From assembly GCA_009780795.1 (NCBI GenBank), contig WQZJ01000018.1:1-14418 (forward strand): a DNA stretch of 14,418 nt. Reading direction: 5' to 3'. The notes beneath the pieces were generated by a model. That model saw only the letters and a program-made list of their open reading frames with translations. It had not been told where the DNA came from and made no database searches. The position numbers and the translations under genes are program-made. Each line of letters begins with the position of its first letter. The stretch's first letter is position 1. This DNA comes from Methanomassiliicoccaceae archaeon (lineage in GTDB: Archaea; Thermoplasmatota; Thermoplasmata; Methanomassiliicoccales; Methanomethylophilaceae). Positions 1 to 5,460 of this stretch are shown one piece after another.

Positions 1-103
1 GATGTTCGGGGAATCAGTATCGTCCAAGATATTCGAGAACATGGTGAACGAGATCGGACAGAACATCGAATGCTTCAACATGATGAAGAGAGCGACGGTG
101 TGA
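1..103 (+). CDS. 3' end of an unidentified protein gene (partial)
   Basis: An open frame enters from the left edge and ends at TGA 101-103. The visible residues include ENMVNEIGQNIECFNMM and no recognisable domain. A Met lies at position 2 in frame, but the gene probably starts outside the window. The next start codon (111 or 163) is close, so it may be the first member of a short operon with the zinc-ribbon membrane protein. Composition resembles the host genes further right. Confidence 0.55.
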   Translation, partial: MFGESVSSKIFENMVNEIGQNIECFNMMKRATV

Positions 104-162
104 GGGAATTATGAAACACAGTTCAACCGAGCAAAAGATGAAAAAGGGCATAAGCCATTCGC

Positions 163-489
163 ATGGTGATGTCAAGACACTATCTCATAGTGGCCGCGGT
201 CGGTTGCGTCGGAATGATATTGGCCATGGTGCTGTTGATACACACGTTGACAAGCGGGGACCTCTTCGAGATGGACGTGTCCGACATACTGTTGAACATC
301 TTCATCGTCATAGGTATTATGATCGTTTCGATGCTTTTACTGGTCTTTTCGATGATAAGTTACACCCGCCGCAGGATGACCGTCGGGTACACACCGACAA
401 AAAGGTGCCAATCATGCGGCGCCGAGATGAACGTTACGGAGATGTCATGTCCTCGGTGTTTCTCGCTGCAACCGACCGACAAGAGATGA
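163..489 (+). CDS. Small membrane protein: two transmembrane helices and a C-terminal zinc ribbon
   Basis: The 108-residue product has two hydrophobic helices at about residues 6-28 and 42-66, then a basic stretch (YTRRRM) and a C-terminal zinc ribbon with CxxC pairs at C82/C85 and C96/C99. This is a common archaeal design for small membrane proteins of unknown role, with the ribbon probably cytoplasmic after the basic residues. ATG 163 is the first start in frame after the stop at 151-153; its ribosome-binding site is weak. A much better one (GAGGG) sits before ATG 111 in another frame, so the true N-terminus may be frameshifted. The TGA stop at 487-489 shares its last base with the target duplication of the adjacent mobile element, so insertion left the gene intact. 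Confidence 0.75.
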   Translation: MVMSRHYLIVAAVGCVGMILAMVLLIHTLTSGDLFEMDVSDILLNIFIVIGIMIVSMLLLVFSMISYTRRRMTVGYTPTKRCQSCGAEMNVTEMSCPRCFSLQPTDKR

Positions 490-496
490 CCAGACC
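489..496 (+). repeat. Left copy of an 8-bp target-site duplication (ACCAGACC)
   Basis: ACCAGACC sits directly before the left terminal repeat that starts at 497 and is repeated exactly at 3259-3266, directly after the right terminal repeat. A perfect 8-bp match at exactly the two predicted junctions is very unlikely by chance. Eight base pairs is the duplication length known for the ISH1 group of the IS5 family. Confidence 0.8.
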
Positions 497-514
497 GGCT
501 GATAGGAAACCCTC
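497..514 (+). repeat. Outer left terminal inverted repeat of the mobile element
   Basis: The sequence GGCTGATAGGAAACCCTC matches the reverse complement of the right end at 3240-3258 in 15 of 18 positions, including GGCTGAT and GGAAACC. It lies just downstream of the zinc-ribbon gene stop and just upstream of the GTG start of the first cargo ORF. Confidence 0.75.
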
Positions 515-522
515 ACATATAC

Positions 523-798
523 GTGATTCGACTTTATGTCCATTCTACTCGTATAACCAATACCGTTGAAGTGTTCGCTTACATTGACGGAAAACAGGTA
601 CTTTATTATCCAGACCTCAAACCCGGGCGGCATACGTGGGCCGGACTTCATCATAGAGTCAGCTTCCCGATTTGGGATAGTTCAAAGATTGTAGAGGTAA
701 AGTCAATATCACAGGGCGGAGGGTTAAGAACGCAGATAGATACGAAGATAATTGTCGTTCAAAAGGGACAGCACTATGAAGTCAACCTCTATGTTTAA
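523..798 (+). CDS. Cargo ORF: 91-residue protein of unknown function
   Basis: The protein is short and its residue pattern (alternating hydrophobic positions, VEVFAYIDGKQVLYY, KIIVVQKGQHYEVNLYV) suggests an all-beta fold. No signal peptide, membrane helix or known motif is visible. The start is GTG 523, only 8 bp inside the element's left repeat. An AGGA lies 13-16 bases upstream, which is too far to be a good ribosome-binding site, and no TATA box is obvious. The gene may therefore have lost its original 5' end when the element's left border formed. It converges with the 244-residue gene, and a 7-bp-arm hairpin separates their stops. I do not recognise a family. Confidence 0.55.
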   Translation: MIRLYVHSTRITNTVEVFAYIDGKQVLYYPDLKPGRHTWAGLHHRVSFPIWDSSKIVEVKSISQGGGLRTQIDTKIIVVQKGQHYEVNLYV

Positions 799-803
799 GT
801 GAA

Positions 804-825
804 TAGGTCAGAAATCACTGACCTA
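804..825. terminator. Inverted repeat between convergent cargo genes, possible bidirectional terminator
   Basis: TAGGTCA (804-810) and TGACCTA (819-825) are perfect 7-bp arms around an 8-base loop. It sits six bases after the stop at 796-798 and overlaps the TAG stop of the opposing gene (823-825). There is no long T tract, so classic archaeal poly-T termination is not evident; a stem that protects or ends both transcripts is inferred. Confidence 0.4.
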
Positions 826-1557
826 CCACAAAATATCAATAATTAGCCTGAGCGCCAGACCAGCAACGGCAACCCATATGGCTATCAACTTGTAGTCGGT
901 ATCTCGCGTCTTGGATTCCAATTCCGCTCTGAATATGGCATCATTGTAAATTATCTCTGCCTTCTCGAATCTGGCATCCATTGTATGCCTGAGGTTATCC
1001 GCATTCTCCAGATTTTCACCGTAGATGTCCAAGAATCTATCGAGATATACACGGTTGGTTTTGACGATGTTATCGTAATTCTTTGCGGCCAGTAACCTTC
1101 CCTGCCAGAACCCTCTCCTCCAACTTTTCTTCTTCCATGGTATGGAAATGGGAGTGTCTGTCAACCACTCCAGCGTATGTATAAACTCATTGGCTATTGT
1201 CTGTTTGGCATTCTCCTCTGATGACCAGACCGGTATGTTCATTGCACTGCAATTGCAGACCTCATTTGAACACGAATCTCGTTCTGAACGGAAGTCTTTC
1301 CAGACGGATGCGATAAGGGTTTTCTGGTAGATGTTCCCGCAATCGCTCTCTTCTTCTTTAATACCGATCGAACAAAGGCCTTTCTTGTCATGTATCTTTA
1401 TTTCAATCGTTCTGTCTCCCACTCGTACGGTTTTGACTATTCCGCAATTATCGCTGTTTACACAAGATTTCAACGTACAGCTATCGCCGTTCTCACAAAA
1501 TTTACCTGATAGGTTGGGAACCCATCCCCACCAGCCCTCATCCGACATGTAAGTCAC
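823..1557 (-). CDS. Cargo gene: Cys-rich, tail-anchored protein of unknown function (244 aa)
   Basis: The product starts at GTG 1557, three bases after the TGA of the upstream 69-residue gene, so the two are probably co-translated. The N-terminal ~110 residues are rich in cysteine (about ten, in pairs such as CNC and CENGDSC), suggesting metal binding or disulfides. The middle is mixed and aromatic (KKKSWRRGFWQGR). Residues about 160-218 look helical and could form a coiled coil. The last ~24 residues form a single hydrophobic helix (LIAIWVAVAGLALRLIIDIL) with almost nothing after it, so it is likely anchored in the membrane by its tail with the bulk in the cytoplasm. No known domain is recognised. 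It lies inside the mobile element. Confidence 0.65.
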   Translation of the reverse strand: MTYMSDEGWWGWVPNLSGKFCENGDSCTLKSCVNSDNCGIVKTVRVGDRTIEIKIHDKKGLCSIGIKEEESDCGNIYQKTLIASVWKDFRSERDSCSNEVCNCSAMNIPVWSSEENAKQTIANEFIHTLEWLTDTPISIPWKKKSWRRGFWQGRLLAAKNYDNIVKTNRVYLDRFLDIYGENLENADNLRHTMDARFEKAEIIYNDAIFRAELESKTRDTDYKLIAIWVAVAGLALRLIIDILW

Positions 1558-1560
1558 TAT

Positions 1561-1770
1561 TCAGATGCTGATGGCAGATGGTCGGGCATCGTGCAGTCTC
1601 TTGCTTTCCTTGGTCGCCCTCGCATATGCCTTGCCATTTTCTTCCGAGTATTCGATTTGCATAGCGCGTGCCAATCTGTCCAACATCTCAATGTCGTTAG
1701 CATCAATTTCTGTTTTATTGTAGTACTTGAAGTACGCATTCCTGTACAATATGCATTCCCTGCTGTCCAT
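1561..1770 (-). CDS. Cargo gene: 69-residue protein of unknown function
   Basis: The product is small, charged and largely helical in appearance (residues 20-60: DANDIEMLDRLARAMQIEYS and an Ala/Lys/Glu-rich stretch). ATG 1770 is preceded by GGAAGGGAA, a plausible ribosome-binding site. The stop lies three bases before the GTG of the tail-anchored protein gene, indicating tight translational coupling and probably a joint function. Nothing resembles a known toxin, antitoxin or DNA-binding motif closely enough to name. Confidence 0.55.
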   Translation of the reverse strand: MDSRECILYRNAYFKYYNKTEIDANDIEMLDRLARAMQIEYSEENGKAYARATKESKRLHDARPSAISI

Positions 1771-1808
1771 GTCTCTGTTCCCTTCCTTTTCATTACTGCT
1801 GATGATTC

Positions 1809-1825
1809 ACGCTGTCTCACAGCGT
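1809..1825. promoter_or_regulatory. Perfect hairpin upstream of the two-gene cargo operon
   Basis: ACGCTGT (1809-1815) and ACAGCGT (1819-1825) form 7-bp arms around a 3-base loop, in the 121-bp gap between two minus-strand cargo genes. It could end the upstream transcript, stabilise an RNA, or bind a dimeric regulator of the downstream pair. No T tract follows it. The rest of the gap (1771-1891) shows no other gene or clear TATA box. Confidence 0.35.
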
Positions 1826-1891
1826 CATGAGGGTATTCTGTGTATGCCCCAAGACCCGTGCTGTCGTCTCTGGTGGAGCAACAGATGCCCG

Positions 1892-2107
1892 TTACTTGAC
1901 CGGAGGTATATAAAGGTTGGCGGTTATAAAACATTGGTATTGTGTCAATCCATCAATGCTTCCCTCATCTTCCGGCCGCAGGTCCTCGTTCACTATGAAC
2001 ATCGCCCGCTGTTGGCAATAGTCCACAGTGCGATCGAGTTGCTCTTTAACATCATCTGTCACTCCTGGGGCGACCTTCATCTCCACTCTCACTTTTTTAC
2101 GTGCCAT
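1892..2107 (-). CDS. Cargo gene: 71-residue protein of unknown function
   Basis: The chosen start is ATG 2107, giving a 71-residue product (MARKKVRVEMKVAPGV at the N-terminus). The frame stays open upstream into the insertion sequence, but that part simply reads the IS end. AGGA lies a few bases before ATG 2107, and a TATA-like GGTTATATC (minus strand, about 2146-2153) lies at a suitable distance, both on the cargo side of the inner repeat at 2175. The fold is unknown; basic N-terminus, acidic middle, hydrophobic end. The transposase ORF reading frame overlaps its first 19 bases. Confidence 0.6.
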   Translation of the reverse strand: MARKKVRVEMKVAPGVTDDVKEQLDRTVDYCQQRAMFIVNEDLRPEDEGSIDGLTQYQCFITANLYIPPVK

Positions 2108-3132
2108 AGAATCCTGCTGTTCTCTCGTTGATTGGCAGTTGGATGATATAACCATGACGCAGGGAGAGGTGACCGGCTGATGGGAAACCATCCGATCTTC
2201 ACCCCTAACATGAACATCCCCCTTATGTTGTGTGAGATACATCTGCAAAGGATCTCAACGCGCCTTGACCATTGCGTTCTTCCGTAGACCACATCACCCA
2301 TCTTCCGCTTGATCATTGAATTAACGGATTCAACGATCAATCGTCTCTTATACGTCACGGGGTCGAAGAAGAATTTCATAAGACCGCGATAAAAACCGGA
2401 GGTCCTTCGTCTTTTACTTCCCGATACGGCAGGTTCGCTCATCCTCCTCACGGGAATGAGCGTCTCACAATTAAGATGCTCACGAAGATATCTGTGCACC
2501 TGTTCCGAATCATACCCCTTATCGGCGATCACACATCTCACATCGTATCCGGCCTCCCTCATATCGTCAGCCACCGGTTCGATACATCTGAAATCTGACA
2601 CATTCGAAGGGCAAGAATCCGCAGCCAGTATGGAAAGCGTTGACGTATCCACGGCAATGGTCATCTTCTCATACCCTCTGACCGGAGCCTCGGAATACGT
2701 CATTCCCTTAAGTTCCCTCAATCGTCTCACATAATGTCTGGATGCATTGGAACATGTGAATCCCGTAGCGTCGACGGCAACCATGAGTCCATCGTTGCAC
2801 ATCATCTTGGCCGTGAACCACAGCACCTTGTCCAGAATGTTCGCGTTCAAACGTTTGGAGAACTTTCTCAGTGTTGAAGGATCGGGGATATATCTGATCC
2901 TCAGTTCCCTTCTGACCCTGTTCATCGATGCAAGCATATCCGTCAGTTCCTCATATGATACGTCAAGATGCTGACGGAGTATCAGCATCCCTATCTTTGC
3001 GTGATCATCATACAGGTGATTGCTCCGAGATGACGAATATCGAGGTACTCCCACGGCGGTCAGCGCCGTGGACACCACAGTTATTATCTTGGCCGGCTTA
3101 TCCGACCTGAGAGCGTTCCTTCTACGGTACAA
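2089..3132 (-). CDS. DDE transposase, IS5-family-like
   Basis: The 347-residue product has an N-terminal helical region (to about residue 100) followed by an RNase-H-like DDE core. Catalytic residues are seen as D121 in VAVDATGF, D204 in VIADKGYD and E268 in VESVNSMIKR, matching the DDE_Tnp_1 pattern. The start is TTG 3132, preceded by GGGATGGGA on the minus strand; no ATG or GTG lies in frame upstream within the element. The last ~34 residues are unusual: residues 314-319 (GWFPIS) are encoded by the terminal-repeat copy at 2175-2193 and the frame runs on 86 bases to the stop at 2089. A short IS ending at 2175 would thus have no transposase stop of its own. Cuts and pastes or copies the element by strand transfer. 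Confidence 0.88.
   Translation of the reverse strand: MYRRRNALRSDKPAKIITVVSTALTAVGVPRYSSSRSNHLYDDHAKIGMLILRQHLDVSYEELTDMLASMNRVRRELRIRYIPDPSTLRKFSKRLNANILDKVLWFTAKMMCNDGLMVAVDATGFTCSNASRHYVRRLRELKGMTYSEAPVRGYEKMTIAVDTSTLSILAADSCPSNVSDFRCIEPVADDMREAGYDVRCVIADKGYDSEQVHRYLREHLNCETLIPVRRMSEPAVSGSKRRRTSGFYRGLMKFFFDPVTYKRRLIVESVNSMIKRKMGDVVYGRTQWSRRVEILCRCISHNIRGMFMLGVKIGWFPISRSPLPASWLYHPTANQRENSRILWHVKK
2175..2193 (+). repeat. Inner copy of the terminal inverted repeat (left end of the core IS)
   Basis: GGCTGATGGGAAACCATCC matches the reverse complement of 3240-3258 in 18 of 19 positions. It defines a possible 1,084-bp core IS (2175-3258). Only 3 bp (ACC) are contiguous with the right flank as a direct repeat, so this end does not carry the duplication of the last transposition. 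Confidence 0.85.
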
Positions 3133-3239
3133 ACTAATCCCATCCCGGGTCCGGCCATTCTTGTGAGGGAGCAGCCGTTCCCGAGGGAGTGAATTGTGTT
3201 CGTGGAAGGAATAACTTACGCTCTGTCCCCTTTCATTAG

Positions 3240-3258
3240 GGGTGGTTTCCCATCAGCC
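3240..3258 (-). repeat. Right terminal inverted repeat of the mobile element
   Basis: GGGTGGTTTCCCATCAGCC is the reverse complement of GGCTGATGGGAAACCACCC and pairs with the copies at 2175 (18/19) and 497 (15/18). A small additional inverted repeat, CCCCT/AGGGG at 3227-3242, overlaps its inner edge. Confidence 0.85.
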
Positions 3259-3266
3259 ACCAGACC
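3259..3266 (+). repeat. Right copy of the 8-bp target-site duplication (ACCAGACC)
   Basis: Identical to 489-496 and directly adjacent to the right terminal repeat. The tRNA-Phe TATA box begins about 4 bp beyond it. Confidence 0.8.
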
Positions 3267-3269
3267 AGC

Positions 3270-3278
3270 AAATATATA
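3270..3278 (+). promoter_or_regulatory. TATA box of the tRNA-Phe gene
   Basis: The AT-rich AAATATATAA stretch is centred about 32 bases before the tRNA, the usual archaeal position for a start site a few bases ahead of the mature 5' end. It lies about 12 bp from the IS end, so the insertion spared the promoter core but replaced everything upstream of it. Confidence 0.65.
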
Positions 3279-3305
3279 ACGGAAATGCACGTTGGGGAGT
3301 TTCAC

Positions 3306-3381
3306 GCCGTGGTAACTCAGTTGGGAGAGTGCTGCGCTGAAGACGCAGATGTCGCTGGTTCGAGTCCGGCTCACGGCACCA
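3306..3381 (+). tRNA. tRNA-Phe (anticodon GAA) with encoded CCA
   Basis: The cloverleaf reads directly: acceptor GCCGTGG pairs with TCACGGC (one G-U), D arm ACTC/GAGT, anticodon stem CTGCG/CGCAG with loop CTGAAGA giving anticodon GAA, five-base variable loop, T stem GCTGG/CCGGC with loop TTCGAGT, discriminator A at 3378 and CCA at 3379-3381. No intron is present. The 3' end abuts the stop codon of a tyrosine-integrase relic, as expected where tRNA 3' ends serve as attachment sites. Confidence 0.96.
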
Positions 3382-3567
3382 TTATTCCATTAAAAGTTGA
3401 CCCGTGCACCCTATAATCGTCTTGTTCGTCATTAAGCTTCGCATAGCATCCGCTGTCTGCACACCGTTTTCCGCCATGTCCGCGAGTGCCGTTCCTCGGC
3501 TTTTGTGCGGGTACCGTCCCACCGGACCGTCATCTTCTGAAGTGCGATGTGATTCGCGGTCATTCAT
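3382..3567 (-). pseudogene. Degenerate C-terminal fragment of a tyrosine recombinase/integrase
   Basis: The 61-residue frame ends at TAA 3384-3382, immediately next to the tRNA-Phe CCA. Residues 20-49 (PHKSRGTALADMAENG then ADAMRSLMTNK) fit the C-terminal catalytic block of tyrosine recombinases, which reads HxLRHTxAT..ENG......LGHKS. H21 and R24 of the HxxR box are kept. By spacing, the second catalytic His falls on N48 and the nucleophilic Tyr on Q57, so both are lost. The N-terminal ~3/4 of the gene is absent; its place is taken by the promoter of the following ATPase gene. I infer a remnant of an element once integrated at this tRNA. Assignment rests on motif reading alone. Confidence 0.5.
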
Positions 3568-3580
3568 TCTGACATTAGAA

Positions 3581-3612
3581 ATATAATCATGATTATATAA
3601 TCGTAATTATAT
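3581..3612. promoter_or_regulatory. Tandem AT-rich palindromes in the ATPase promoter (candidate operator)
   Basis: ATATAATCATGATTATAT (3581-3598) is a perfect 18-bp palindrome. A second, related site ATAATCGTAATTAT begins 14 bp after the matching point of the first and has palindromic outer arms. The pair covers the likely TATA region about 10-40 bp before the ATG at 3623. This suggests a regulator binding two adjacent sites, possibly self-regulation. The sites could also contribute the TATA box itself. Confidence 0.5.
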
Positions 3613-3622
3613 ATCATAGGAC

Positions 3623-5011
3623 ATGGTATTCATCGGCCGTCAGGATGAGTTGGCTAAATTCGAGAAGAGATATGGTTCTGCGGATTCGGAACTTGTTTTC
3701 CTTTACGGCCGCCGACGCATAGGTAAGACCGAGTTCCTACGCAGGTTCGCCGACGACAAAAAGACATTTTTCTTCAGCGCCTCCGAATCTCATGACAATG
3801 AACAGAGGGAGAGATTCACACAGAGCATGCTGTCATTCGGCTTCGACGGCGATCCAGCCTCACTGAGGGGCTGGGAGAGCATCCTCAGAAATCTCAGGAA
3901 ACTGAGATGCGACGGCAAGACGCTTGTCATAATAGATGAGTTCCAGTACATGTTCGCGGGAAACCGCTCCATACCCTCCATACTTCAGAACGTATGGGAT
4001 GAGCATCTGTCAAAGGAGAACATAATGATCGTGCTCTGCGGAAGCGCGATGAGCTTCATAGAGAACGAGGTCCTCGGAAGCAAGAACCCGCTGTACGGAC
4101 GGGCCACTGCGATATTCAAGATGAACGAATTACCATTCGGGGAAGCGGCCATGTTCTTTCCGGAGTATACGCTCAATGAAAAAGTGACGGTGTACGCGAT
4201 ACTCGGCGGCATACCGTTCTATCTGAAGCAATTCTCTCCTCGACTGAGTGTGGAGGAGAACATGAGACAGAACATATTCTCATCCGAAACGATCCTGTAC
4301 AACGAGGCGGAATTTATGCTGAAGCAGGAATTGCGCGAGACGGCAACATATAACACGATCATATCCGCCATCGCTCTCGGCAGCACGAAACTGAACGAGA
4401 TCAGCCAGAGGACGATGATCGAATCCTCCAAGCTGAACGTGTATCTGAAGAACCTCACGGATCTGAACATCGTGACCAAGGAGTACAGCATATCGGATAC
4501 ATTGAAGAAAAGCGCGAACATACGGAATGGGCTGTACAAGATATCCGATAATTTCTTCCGTTTCTGGTACCGCTACGTCTATCCGAACAGGAGCGACATC
4601 GAGGCAGGGTATGCGGGCCCGTTGGTGGAAGAGGTCGTTGAGAGCGTGAGCACCGAATACACATCGCTGTGTTTCGAAGAACTGTGCATAGAATACATCA
4701 GAAAACTGAACGCATTGCGTAAATTACCGTTCACAGCGAAGCAGATAGGAAGGATATGGTCGAAAGGCTTTGAGATCGATATCGGTGCGACCGACGGCAG
4801 AACGATCCTTCTGGGCGAGTGCAAATGGTCTGTATCTCCCGTAGGCATCGATACGCTGAATGATATGATGGACAAGATAGCATTGAATAAGGAATTGGTG
4901 GGATATAAGGAATACTTGATATATCTTTTCTCGAAATCCGGATTCACGAAGGCCCTGAGGGACCGTGACGATGTGGTACTCGTCGGAACGGATGAGATCT
5001 TCGGAACGTGA
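3623..5011 (+). CDS. Archaeal AAA ATPase with DUF234-type C-terminal domain
   Basis: The 462-residue protein opens with the typical FIGRQDEL box. Walker A is GRRRIGKTE (residues 29-37) and Walker B LVIIDEFQY (101-109), followed by LCGSAMSFIE (a sensor-like region) and a helical/winged-helix middle. The C-terminal ~100 residues contain FEIDIGA...LLGECKWS (about 382-403), an ID-x(n)-ExK pattern typical of the PD-(D/E)XK nuclease fold found in DUF234. Full length for the family. These ATPases are widespread in archaea, often in many copies, and their role is unproven; they are frequent in horizontally acquired DNA. The gene follows tRNA-Phe and the integrase relic and may have arrived with that element. 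It ends one base before the stop of the convergent small gene. Confidence 0.9.
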   Translation: MVFIGRQDELAKFEKRYGSADSELVFLYGRRRIGKTEFLRRFADDKKTFFFSASESHDNEQRERFTQSMLSFGFDGDPASLRGWESILRNLRKLRCDGKTLVIIDEFQYMFAGNRSIPSILQNVWDEHLSKENIMIVLCGSAMSFIENEVLGSKNPLYGRATAIFKMNELPFGEAAMFFPEYTLNEKVTVYAILGGIPFYLKQFSPRLSVEENMRQNIFSSETILYNEAEFMLKQELRETATYNTIISAIALGSTKLNEISQRTMIESSKLNVYLKNLTDLNIVTKEYSISDTLKKSANIRNGLYKISDNFFRFWYRYVYPNRSDIEAGYAGPLVEEVVESVSTEYTSLCFEELCIEYIRKLNALRKLPFTAKQIGRIWSKGFEIDIGATDGRTILLGECKWSVSPVGIDTLNDMMDKIALNKELVGYKEYLIYLFSKSGFTKALRDRDDVVLVGTDEIFGT

Positions 5012-5012
5012 A

Positions 5013-5204
5013 TCATTTTCCGAGAACATACGCGAGGACGGCGGCGTTCACGATCGCCTCCATCCTCTTGTCCCGTCCGGATGCCTGGCCGTATGTCTTC
5101 GTGATACGGGCCCCGTACTCCTCCGCCGACAGGTTCTTATGTGACGCATGGAACCTCTCCGGCTCCGGTACACCCTTGTCCTGGTAGTCCATAAGCGTGA
5201 CCAT
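5013..5204 (-). CDS. Small protein of unknown function (63 aa)
   Basis: The product is hydrophilic, with a helical C-terminal end (RMEAIVNAAVLAYVLGK). ATG 5204 follows a TATA-like TTTATAAG on the minus strand (about 5240-5247) at about 36-43 bases, fitting a short leader. It shares this AT-rich region with the divergent 55-residue gene. Gene-like composition, its own promoter and a neat convergent junction support it as real. No domain is recognised. Confidence 0.6.
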   Translation of the reverse strand: MVTLMDYQDKGVPEPERFHASHKNLSAEEYGARITKTYGQASGRDKRMEAIVNAAVLAYVLGK

Positions 5205-5240
5205 TTGTATCGTTCGGACATTCTTTTCTAATTATTTAAC

Positions 5241-5247
5241 TTATAAA
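5241..5247. promoter_or_regulatory. Shared divergent TATA region
   Basis: TTATAAA at 5241-5247 sits in a strongly AT-rich stretch (about 5225-5258) between the divergent starts at 5204 and 5289. Read on either strand it gives a plausible TATA box with a start site ~25 bases away. Confidence 0.5.
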
Positions 5248-5288
5248 GATAAATACGCATAACACATCTGTGGCAGGGACGATGCGAT

Positions 5289-5456
5289 ATGGACAAGGTC
5301 TTCATTGATGTCAGGACCAGCGACCTTACCCTGTCAGAGATATTCAGGCAGATCGAGTCGATACAATCGGATAATCCCGATCTAGAGATATTTTTGGATG
5401 GCGACCGTCACGCGATAGTTGGCCGCCGCAGAAAGAGCGAAGGGGCGGAGAGGTGA
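5289..5456 (+). CDS. Small protein of unknown function (55 aa)
   Basis: ATG 5289 to TGA 5454-5456 encodes 55 residues: MDKVFIDVRTSDLTLSEIF at the N-terminus, then a helix and LEIFLDGDRHAIVGRRRK, an apparent strand-helix-strand pattern with a basic tail. A GGGA lies ahead of the ATG and a TATA box at 5241-5247. The stop is four bases before the TTG of the DUF531 gene and its last codons contain that gene's ribosome-binding site, so the two are almost certainly translationally coupled. I do not recognise the family; the operon position suggests a partner of the DUF531 protein. Confidence 0.7.
   Translation: MDKVFIDVRTSDLTLSEIFRQIESIQSDNPDLEIFLDGDRHAIVGRRRKSEGAER
5447..5455 (+). promoter_or_regulatory. 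Ribosome-binding site deciding the TTG start of the DUF531 gene
   Basis: GGAGAGGTGA matches the complement of the archaeal 16S 3' end and stands 5 bases before TTG 5461. It overlaps the stop codon of the 55-residue gene, a typical coupling arrangement. Confidence 0.75.
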
Positions 5457-5460
5457 TCCC

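Larger units (their letters stand above)
497..3258. mobile_element. Insertion sequence carrying passenger genes (IS5-family-like, about 2.76 kb)
   Basis: The element is bounded by inverted repeats at 497-514 and 3240-3258 and by a perfect 8-bp duplication, ACCAGACC, on both sides. It carries one DDE transposase at the right end and four small genes of unknown function at the left. A third terminal-repeat copy at 2175-2193 suggests a standard 1,084-bp IS (2175-3258) that became part of a larger unit. The outer left end and the 2175 copy point the same way, as expected if two directly repeated IS copies once flanked the cargo and the left one lost its body. Flanks of the inner end do not match the right flank over 8 bp (5 of 8). 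The load is visibly more AT-rich than the host genes to the right. Removing it restores a simple zinc-ribbon gene to tRNA-Phe spacing. Confidence 0.72.

Noticed and set aside
111..569. 152-residue plus-strand frame
   Set aside because: It reads the zinc-ribbon membrane gene out of frame, has a composition rich in Arg and His, and runs through the mobile-element junction. Only its start region is of interest.
1557..1934. 125-residue minus-strand frame over the small cargo gene
   Set aside because: It overlaps the coupled 69-residue gene in another frame, crosses the intergenic hairpin and has unusual composition.
2172..3261. A plain 1,084-bp IS with a 3-bp ACC duplication as the last-transposed unit
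   Set aside because: The outer end at 497 gives a perfect 8-bp duplication with the right flank, while the inner end shares only 5 of 8 positions. The short IS is kept as the probable core, not as the unit that last moved.
3378..3400. A second tRNA-derived attachment site next to the integrase relic
   Set aside because: I could not find a repeat of the tRNA-Phe 3' end elsewhere in the window; any matching site would lie outside it.
3404..3586. 60-residue plus-strand frame after the tRNA gene
   Set aside because: It is antisense to the integrase relic, has no ribosome-binding site and shows no domain.
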